This document shows, piece after piece, positions 56,278-64,000 of a stretch of 64,000 bases of DNA. The notes below the pieces were generated by a model. That model was given only the letters and a program-made list of their open reading frames with translations, was not told the DNA's origin and made no database searches. Each line of letters starts with the position of its first letter. Positions within the stretch are counted from its first letter, which is position 1. Origin of the DNA: Aspidiotus rigidus. Taxonomy: Eukaryota; Arthropoda; Insecta; Hemiptera; Diaspididae. The position numbers and the translations under genes were made by a program. The stretch is from NCBI GenBank assembly GCA_035079385.1, contig JAVHKY010000063.1, positions 1,426,001-1,490,000 of the forward strand, written 5' to 3'.

Positions 56278-58339
56278 ACGAGTCGGTATTTCACGCCACA
56301 TTGGGAGGGAAGTTGATTCCACGAGTCTTCGAAGTTTTTGCGTTCGCACGCTCGCGTTGCGCGGTATTGCGTCTTGTATTCATGCTTTGGACTGTGGGTC
56401 CTTGGGCCTGTATGGACTTTGAATATTTTCCAAAATGTTTTACTCGAAAAGAAGACGAAGTACAAGAATATTTTTGGACTTGAAAATTTTTTTCAAAATA
56501 TTTTACTCAACCGAAATACCAAAATATGTTTGGACTTCAAAAATTCTTTAAGATATTCTACATGAAAAAACGATCAAGTCCGAGAATATTATTGGACTTC
56601 GAATATTCTTCAAGGTAATTCACTTGAAAAAAAGACAAAGTACCAGAATATTATTGGACATGATATTTTCCTGGATGATTTACTCAAAAAAACGACGGAG
56701 TCCGAGATTAATACTGGACTTGGAATATTTTTTGAGGTATTTGACTCGAGAAACCGATGACGAAGTACATGAATATTTTTGGACTTGGAAAATTTTTTTA
56801 GTTTCAAGGTATATGACTTAGAAAAACAACAAAGTATGAAAATATTTGTAAAGATAGGCCGATCTAAACCTATCTTTATCGTTACCGACTAATACGGTCT
56901 CTCTCTCTCTCTTTCTTTCTCACATTCGCTAGCAGTTATCATATAGGTTATTATTTTATACGCGTCATGATCGGTCATGCAAAATCTGTATTTGGATTTG
57001 ATCGCTTTGCTTTGTTAGTTTTAAGTGAGAAGTAGAATCAGTTTATCATTATCCGTCGACACGTCGTGAAATTTACATTAGTTTTCGATTCTCAAGTTTG
57101 TTGTGCATCGAAACGTTGTCTTAGCAGTTTTCTAAAATTTATCTTGTATATAACATTAATTAATAAAAACTTTCATCTCTCTCGTCGTTCGAGAATACTT
57201 TTCTTATATATTTTCCAGGATATTCTACTTGAAAAGTGACGAAGTCCAAGAATGATATTAGATCGGAATATTCTTCGAGATATTTTACGCGAGAAAATGA
57301 CAAAAACAAGAAAGTACCAGAATATATTTTTGGGCTTGGAATATTTCTCGTGATCTCTCAAAAAAAAATAAAGTTTTGGATCATTTTTTGACTTACAATA
57401 TTTTCTGAGATATAACTGATTGTTTTTTCAAGTAAAACATCTCAAAACAGTTTTCCAAGTCCAAAATTTTCTTGTTTTTGGGTTGCTTTTGGAGTAAAAT
57501 ATTTCAAAAAATATTCCAAGTACAAAATTATTCTCAAACTCAGTTGTTTTTTGAGTGAATCATCCAGGAAAATATCCTAAGTCCAAAAAAAAATATTTTA
57601 CTCCGTTGTTTCCTCGAGTAAAAATCTCGAAAAATATTCCAAGTCCAGTATTAATCTCGGACTCGGTCGTTTTTTTGAGTAAATAATTCAGGAAAATATT
57701 CCAAGTCTGATAATATTCTAGTACTTTGTCCTTTTTTCAAGTAAAATACTTCAAAAAATAATTCAAGTCCAATAATGTTCTCGGACTTTGTTGTTTCCTT
57801 CAAGTAAAATACCAAAAAAATTTTCCAAGTCCAAAAATATTCTTGTACTTTGTCGTTTTCTCGAGTTAAATACCTCAAAACATATTTCAAGTCCAGTATT
57901 AATCTCGGACTCGTGTTGTTTTTTTGAGTAAATCATCCATGAAAATATTATCTTCTGGTACTTTGTCTTTTTTTCAAGTGAATTACCTTCAAAAATATTC
58001 GAAGTCCAATAATATTCTCGGACTTGGTCGTTTTTTCAAGTAGGATATCTCAAAGAATTTTTGATTTTCGAACTCCAAACATATTTTGGTACGTCGGTCG
58101 TTTTTTAGCGTAAAATATCTTGAAAAAAATTTTCAAGTCCAAAAATATTCTTGTACTTCGTCTTTTTGCAAGTAAAACATTTTGGAAAATAAATTCAGAG
58201 TCCATACAGACCCAAGGACCCACAGTCCAAAGCACGAATACAAGACGCAATACCGCGCAATGCCAGCGTGCGAAAGCAAGAACTTCAAAGACTCACGGAA
58301 TCAACTTCCCTCCCAATGTGGCATGAAATACCGACTCGT
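56278..58339. mobile_element. Foldback (Mutator-type?) element with tandem-repeat arms
   Basis: Outer ends acgagtcggtatttca-gcc and its inverse at 58321-58339 match. The flanking 9 bp TAAACCTTA are identical (56269-56277 and 58340-58348). A 9-bp duplication is usual for Mutator-superfamily and Drosophila FB elements. The outermost 150 bp of each arm are unique and well conserved as inverted copies. Inward, each arm is a series of degenerate units of about 62 bp (for example ccaagtcc phased at about 57455, 57516, 57575, 57639, 57701), in opposite orientation in the two arms. The switch is at about 57415. No transposase. The left arm carries a 345-bp foreign insert. Confidence 0.8.
56847..57191 (+). 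mobile_element. Insert in left foldback arm, possibly a solo LTR
   Basis: The 62-bp repeat pattern stops at 56846 and resumes at about 57192. The insert starts tgtaaagataggccgatc. It has a pyrimidine microsatellite (56898-56916) and ends with aattaataaaaactttcatc then tctctcgtcgttcg. Size, TG start and a polyadenylation-like AATAAA near the end resemble a solo LTR, but the end is not CA and the flanks (aatatt and aatact) match only partly. Confidence 0.35.
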
Positions 58340-58349
58340 TAAACCTTAT

Positions 58350-58766
58350 ACTATGATCGCGGATGAGAGAACGTGCTTACTGGCAAAAAATTGTTTTTCA
58401 GATTATAATGGTTCTAAGCTGTTATTAACCCGTACTTCCTTTTGAAACCATTAGTGAAGCGGTTTTTCGTCAAAAAACTGTACAAAACTCTTCGAATGAG
58501 GAAACGTACAGTTAGGGCCAATTTCCAATTTCTTTAAAAATTCACAAATGAGACGTGCCTTGACGTCAAGTTTTCCAAGAATCTATGAGTAGATATTATT
58601 CATCTACCAGCTGAGAATAAATCGCTCAAATTTCACTCAAACCAATGCCGTTTTTGTTCATTCACTTTTTCAAATGAGGGAAGTTTATTTCGTCCCTCTC
58701 GAGAAGAAAGCGGTTTATCCCCGGTCAAAGTGATGCAAATTTTAATAAACAAGAAGTATTTTCTAG
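58350..58766. other. Unassigned sequence
   Basis: No coding evidence. Confidence 0.45.
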
Positions 58767-58772
58767 AGTTTT

Positions 58773-58823
<51 letters not shown>

Positions 58824-58826
58824 TTT
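58767..58826. repeat. (TTTA)n microsatellite
   Basis: About 14 TTTA units, nearly perfect. Confidence 0.95.
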
Positions 58827-59940
58827 TGGATGAAATATTAATTCAACTGGCTTTAAAGGTGTCAAGCATCATAAAACAACTGCCGAACCTGTTTAAAAAA
58901 ATATTAATTTTTATAATGTGAGCAAAACATATCCTTACATATTTCTACCCAAAAAAGGGAAAAGGAGAAAAAAAAATTGAATGCTTCAAATGTCGGCTGT
59001 CTGCCAGATAAAGAACGACACAATTTTTTAGAAGATGGAATACGAAGGATTTCCGATGTCCACACCGAGCAGACATTGAATTTGTTTGAATATATCGGTA
59101 GTATTCAACGAAGAATATTTTATTAAACGTACGGACGAGGAAGATGAGGGATACTATTTGCATATGATATACAAATCAAAGACTTAATGAGTCAAGAAAA
59201 ATGACGTCCCGTAAGAAGAGTACAAGAGCGTTCCACTTTTTCCACTAAGTATCAATGACTTCCCTTCATGTCTCTCTTCTCTCCTTAGATACCGCCTTTT
59301 CTCTGACGATTACTCTATGTCTCTCCAGTCTTCAAACCCTCATAGAGCAGCGCGACCGCTCCAACAAACTTTAAATATTTGTAAAATGTCATCATGGGCT
59401 TCAGACCGCGGCTTTCTATTCGCCTCGGGTGAAACAAGACTCGTCATCTTTCGGAAATATTTTTCTTTTCCAGTCCACATTACAACATTCTTGACTCCCT
59501 AGATCGATAAAAAACTGTCTTAGTCCCCTCACATAAAATCTCTTGGAGTGAAATGTTCGAATACCATTTATATTCTCCAATACATACCTACCCCATCCTT
59601 CGCTAAAATACAATCGGAAACTATTTCTTCAACTGTATGAAAGTTTCATTCGTCCCCAACTAGACTATAGTGCCTAATCTACTCATAATCTAGTAAACTT
59701 ACACTTAAATTACTGAACCTTTATTAGCATACGGCCTTGAAAATTTGTTTTGTATCTTAATTCATAGATTCTTGGTATTACTTACTGAAAATTAACCCTA
59801 CATATAAACTTGGAACAATTTTAATAAATTCACCCCTTGGTCCTCCTCAAACAGAAACTCCCGCCATGAAAAAGTCATTCTTTTCTGCCTTAGGATTGGT
59901 CACACGCGACTCGTCCTCTCTCATCTCTCCCTTGGTCTCC
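58827..59940. other. Unassigned AT-rich sequence
   Basis: No supported ORF or repeat. It lies left of the (TAA)n array. Confidence 0.45.
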
Positions 59941-60490
<550 letters not shown>

Positions 60491-63400
60491 CGCTTGTATG
60501 TCGCATGTGCAGCACCGCCCGTCATCCATAATGGAGTAGGTGCGGGATGCGTATGCATTTAATATTGTTTCCTCCAACACCGGAATCGACCCTTTCGGGT
60601 ATAACTTCAGTGAAGGAGGAATCTCCTACGCGAACCCCCTCTTCTACTCGGCAACTGCCAAGTTGCTCTGGCAACCGCCAAGCTGCGATGCCCCCCTGGC
60701 ACGCACAAAAAAGAAAACAGCACTAGAGAACACACTCACATCACAAAACTACACTATCACATCACATCAGGCGTAATAAGTCGCTGTTGCGTGAATCTCA
60801 CTGTATGGTGCTCGTTAGACATATTCGTATGAACAGTGAACGTACCGTAGTACGTTCACCGGAATAGAGGACGCGGAGCAACCATATAAACGCGAGATTC
60901 TTTCAACAACTATAAAGGCCCTAACAATCTGGATGGTATCCTTCTTCCTCTTCTTCCTGCAGATCTGGATGTTGATGGTACACAGGTGTTGAGTAGGCCA
61001 TAGCGTGGTTCTGCATTTGCCTATTCCATTCCTGGTCCATCTTCCTCTTCATGATGGTGGCCGCAAATGCAGACACCTGGTTCCATGCTTCTTCGGAACC
61101 TAGCATGGTGGGTACCAGGCTACTCGGGTCGAGCGCTTCATCTACCCCGATCTCTTGGAGAGACCGACTAAGCTCGTCCCGCTCACGCCTCCACGCCTCA
61201 CACTCAAATAAGGTGTGTTGTGGTCCATCATCCCGCCCTTGGTTACAGTGCGAACACATTGCCTGCTCAACTTTCCTTAACTTCTCGTGAAGGTACTTGT
61301 TGAAGCAGCCATGGCCGCTTAACACCTGCGTCAGGTGAAAGTTCAGCTGACCATGGTGTCGGCTCATCCACTCATCAAGGTCGCGTATTAGCACACGGGT
61401 TGTCCATGTACCCAGCTCACTCTGGGCAATTCTTTCTTTCCACTTTACAAGCAAGGAGCGCCTGGCCTCCTGCTTGACCCGTAAAGCTTCTCGGTTGGTC
61501 GTCGTTCTCTTCTTTGCTTCGAACACCACCGCTCTCTCCTCAGCAAGGAGCTCGATTGGTGGTGAACGTGCTAATACACAAAGAGCCTCCGTCGAGACAG
61601 TGCGGTAGGCACTAACACACCTCAGCGCAGCTCTTCGTTGGATCTTTACCATCTCTCTTCTTCGGTATGGTATCTTCATGCAGTCGGCCCATACTGGCGC
61701 ACCGTATAGGAGGATCGACAAGGCGGTGCTCATCATGATCCTTCTCCTTGCTTCTCTCGGTCCTCCTAGGTTCCTCATCAGGCGGCTTAGGTAACCAACT
61801 ACCCGGCCCGCCTTTTCCGCTGCCATCAGGAAATGGTGCCTGAATCTCAGCGTTGAGTCAAACCAGATGCCCAGGTATTTCATTTGCTTCTTGGTTTCAA
61901 TTTCCACACCTCGCAGGCGAAAGGCGGGTGGCTTGAACTTCCGACGGGTCGTGAATAAAATGGCCTCCGTCTTACTTGCTGCTAGTTCAAGTCCAGCCGA
62001 CTCGATCCAACGCGTCACATCCTCTAGGGCCCGGTTTACCCTGCTCTCCACCGCTACAGTTGTTTCGGCAGTGCATACCACCAGGGTGTCATCCGCATAG
62101 CAGATAAGCTTAACCCCCGGTGGCAGCTTCACCTTAAAGATTCCGTTAAATGCGACGCACCACAAAAGCGGCCCAAGGACCGACCCCTGCGGCACCCCAC
62201 AAGTAACAGGGCGCTTTACTGTACCAGCAGACGTCTCTGCTTGGATTTCACGGCAGCTAAGATAGCTGCTGATCATCCTGAGCAGGTATGCGGGCACTCC
62301 TGCGTTCACAAGAGCTTCCAATATCATCTTCCATGGAATTGAATTGAACGCATTTCTTATGTCGAGGCTGACGGCTGCGCAAAACTGGCGCATATCAATC
62401 GCTGACTTGGCTATCCTCTTCAGCCGGATCCCAGCATCTGATGTGCAGCGTCCAGTTTGAAAACCGTACTGGCTATCAGAGATTATATCTCTTTCCTTCA
62501 GATAGCTCTCCAAACGATTGGCTATCACTCTTTCTAGAAGTTTCCCAACATTGTCTAGCAGACAAAGTGGACGATAAGAGGATGGTAGACCAGGTGGTTT
62601 ATCCTTCTTATCGATCAACGCTAGCCTGGCTTTCTTCCATCGCACAGGGAACAGTCCCCCAACAATTGCCGCATTGAATGTATCAACAAGCAGTGCTGGG
62701 TCAACTGAATGTATGGCGCTCCAGACTGGATTTGGAATCTCATCCGGGCCTGGAGCCTTCCAGTACTTACCCTGCAGTCTATTGACTGCTGCATCAACCT
62801 CCTCGGTGCCTAGGAGGGATATACCATCCTCTTCTACTATTGGTAGCGTTACCATTGGTGGTGGCTGCTGTGGGAACAAGCCATCAATGATTTGACCCAC
62901 AACATCCGGCTCCATTCGGCTCATTGCTGAGAGGCCTTTGAGCTTCTTCAGCACCAACTTATAAGGCTTTCCAAATGGGTCGTCATCCGCCATCTCACAT
63001 AGCTCTCGCCATGCAGCACTCTTGCTGTCCTTGATGGCCTTCTTCAGCCTTTTACGAGCCAGCTGGTATTCGGGTGCAACCGCCCGCGCCCCTTCGCGGC
63101 CACTACTACGCTGGTATATCCGGCGCTGACGGTTGCACTCTTTTCTCAAATTGGCAATCTTGTCGGTCCACCAGTAAACAGCCCTCCTCTTCTTTGGTGG
63201 ACCTTGCCTGGGCATGGCTACATCGCAAGCTTTGGTGACAGTCTTGATCATCCTCTCCGCTGCCACCTCCGCATTGCCTTCTTGCTCTTCTTCTTGATCC
63301 CATGTGAGAGCAAGATAGCTAGCCTTCAAACGGTCGCTATTCAGCTTCCTAACGGCCCACTTTCTTACCAGCTTTTGTGGAGCAGCGACCTCGACTTCCC

Positions 63401-64000
63401 GGCGGATGGAGAAGCCGATACACCGGTGGTCGCTCCCAGAAAGGTCCTTGTCCAGTACCGCCCAGCCTTCTATTTTTCGGGCTAGGCTCTCTGAGGCAAA
63501 GGTGATATCAATAATGGACCCATATCCTTGATGCACTCGGGTAGGAGTGTTGCCGACATTGACTGTTTCCAGTCGATTGTAAGCAATCCACTCCCCCAAG
63601 GCATACCCACGGATGTCCGTACGGCCTGATCGCCACTCTTCTGACTTGGCATTAAAATCGCCAGCCACTATGAATTTTTCACCTTGCCATCTGGACAAGC
63701 TTTCTTCTAATTTCTTCAAGAAGTCCTCAAACTCCGGGAAGGGGCGATTCGGGGAGAAGTAGCAACTGTAGACAACCATGTCGGCCATCTTCACAGCAAC
63801 ATACCCCTCCCCTCTTTCAACCTCTCCCGGAGCAATCGGACACTCTGGGCAAACACCAATGGCCGCTAAGCCAGTACGGTCTGTGTACCATCCTTTTCTT
63901 TTCGCAACATTGTAATACTCACTGGCAATTACAATGTGCGTTCCCTCTTCAGCTACAAACTGCCAGAGAAGATCCTGGGCCAGTTCGCAGTGCTGAAGAT
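60491..64000 (-). mobile_element. R1-clade non-LTR retrotransposon, 3' part (continues beyond window)
   Basis: Contains the coding region described next and a 3' UTR of about 430 bp (60920 down to 60491) that is GC-richer than its surroundings. There is no poly(A) tail. On the element strand the 3' end passes directly into (TTA)n. R1-clade elements are known for sequence-specific targets, including rDNA, telomeric repeats and microsatellites. Confidence 0.85.
60921..64000 (-). CDS. ORF2 polyprotein of R1-clade retrotransposon: endonuclease, reverse transcriptase, zinc knuckle (partial)
   Basis: An intact frame with no stop from the window edge to 60921, more than 1,020 codons. The first ATG inside (63794) is not the real start; the frame goes on upstream with LQHCELAQDLLWQF, a typical R1-type endonuclease beginning. 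Numbering from 63794: endonuclease GDFNAKSEEW (45-54) and SDHRC (121-125); linker; RT with YWKAPGPDEIP (344-354), SSYRPLCLLDNVGKLLER (405-422), YGFQTGR (443-449), SLDIRNAFNSIPW (476-488), GVPQGSVLGP (533-542), CYADDT (565-570), KYLGIWFD (639-646); C-terminal HGCFNKYL (828-835) and the C-x2-C-x9-H-x4-C knuckle (847, 850, 860, 865). Both catalytic Asp are present. It makes the protein that nicks the target and primes reverse transcription on it. Probably recent and perhaps still active. Confidence 0.93.
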   Translation of the reverse strand, partial: LQHCELAQDLLWQFVAEEGTHIVIASEYYNVAKRKGWYTDRTGLAAIGVCPECPIAPGEVERGEGYVAVKMADMVVYSCYFSPNRPFPEFEDFLKKLEESLSRWQGEKFIVAGDFNAKSEEWRSGRTDIRGYALGEWIAYNRLETVNVGNTPTRVHQGYGSIIDITFASESLARKIEGWAVLDKDLSGSDHRCIGFSIRREVEVAAPQKLVRKWAVRKLNSDRLKASYLALTWDQEEEQEGNAEVAAERMIKTVTKACDVAMPRQGPPKKRRAVYWWTDKIANLRKECNRQRRIYQRSSGREGARAVAPEYQLARKRLKKAIKDSKSAAWRELCEMADDDPFGKPYKLVLKKLKGLSAMSRMEPDVVGQIIDGLFPQQPPPMVTLPIVEEDGISLLGTEEVDAAVNRLQGKYWKAPGPDEIPNPVWSAIHSVDPALLVDTFNAAIVGGLFPVRWKKARLALIDKKDKPPGLPSSYRPLCLLDNVGKLLERVIANRLESYLKERDIISDSQYGFQTGRCTSDAGIRLKRIAKSAIDMRQFCAAVSLDIRNAFNSIPWKMILEALVNAGVPAYLLRMISSYLSCREIQAETSAGTVKRPVTCGVPQGSVLGPLLWCVAFNGIFKVKLPPGVKLICYADDTLVVCTAETTVAVESRVNRALEDVTRWIESAGLELAASKTEAILFTTRRKFKPPAFRLRGVEIETKKQMKYLGIWFDSTLRFRHHFLMAAEKAGRVVGYLSRLMRNLGGPREARRRIMMSTALSILLYGAPVWADCMKIPYRRREMVKIQRRAALRCVSAYRTVSTEALCVLARSPPIELLAEERAVVFEAKKRTTTNREALRVKQEARRSLLVKWKERIAQSELGTWTTRVLIRDLDEWMSRHHGQLNFHLTQVLSGHGCFNKYLHEKLRKVEQAMCSHCNQGRDDGPQHTLFECEAWRRERDELSRSLQEIGVDEALDPSSLVPTMLGSEEAWNQVSAFAATIMKRKMDQEWNRQMQNHAMAYSTPVYHQHPDLQEEEEEGYHPDC

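Overview
This is eukaryotic nuclear DNA. It is AT-rich, has long microsatellites, no operons, and no recognisable intact host gene. The mix of repeats (R1-clade and RTE-like non-LTR retrotransposons, Penelope-like elements, Helitrons, integrase-type and Mutator-type DNA transposons, MITEs) is typical of an arthropod, most likely an insect. The species cannot be fixed from the sequence. Nearly everything that can be identified is mobile-element DNA of different ages, often nested. The only long intact coding region is an R1-clade retrotransposon ORF (EN + RT + zinc knuckle) on the minus strand that runs off the right edge.

Layout. 0.6-1.0 kb: minus-strand Mutator-like transposase remnant. 1.06-2.27 kb: C-terminal half of a decayed non-LTR RT. 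2.3-6.5 kb: decayed non-LTR element A, split by a Penelope-like element (PLE) at 3.76-5.50 kb that has two inverted arms, each ending in a hammerhead ribozyme. 7.1-8.4 kb: DNA transposon with terminal inverted repeats and a Ginger/KRBA2-type cysteine tail. 11.9-13.4 kb: RTE-like RT broken by a 5-bp duplication. 16.5-18.2 kb: second copy of element A. 18.8-19.2 kb: repeat shared with 40.7-41.1 kb. 26.1-27.1 kb: decayed PLE. 36.9 kb: small MITE. 37.3-42.9 kb: an RTE-like copy split by about 5.1 kb of nested insertions (several copies of one hairpin-ended retroposon, one integrase-type DNA transposon, a second element with similar ends, and a MITE). 43.0-43.2 kb: compound microsatellite. 44.1-46.7 kb: degenerate tandem repeats. 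47.1-48.2 and 50.9-51.9 kb: two related non-autonomous Helitrons in opposite orientation, the second sitting inside a MITE. 48.5-49.9 kb: third PLE remnant. 54.0-55.5 kb: Jockey-like RT split by a second copy of the MITE at 41.3 kb. 56.3-58.3 kb: a foldback element with long tandem-repeat arms and a 9-bp target duplication. 59.9-60.5 kb: a perfect 550-bp (TAA)n array. 60.5-64.0 kb: the R1-clade element, abutting that array.

The sequence supports a relative insertion history. Element A came before the PLE, because the second copy of A supplies the uninterrupted site. The RTE copy at 37-43 kb came before the hairpin retroposons, and those came before the DNA transposons within them. The MITE came before the minus-strand Helitron, the Jockey-like RT before its MITE, and the foldback element before its 345-bp insert. 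The long stretches between these blocks (8.4-11.9, 13.4-15.9, 19.2-26.1 and 27.1-36.9 kb) are AT-rich with only short, unsupported ORFs. Clade names are judged from motifs read by eye. No database search was run.
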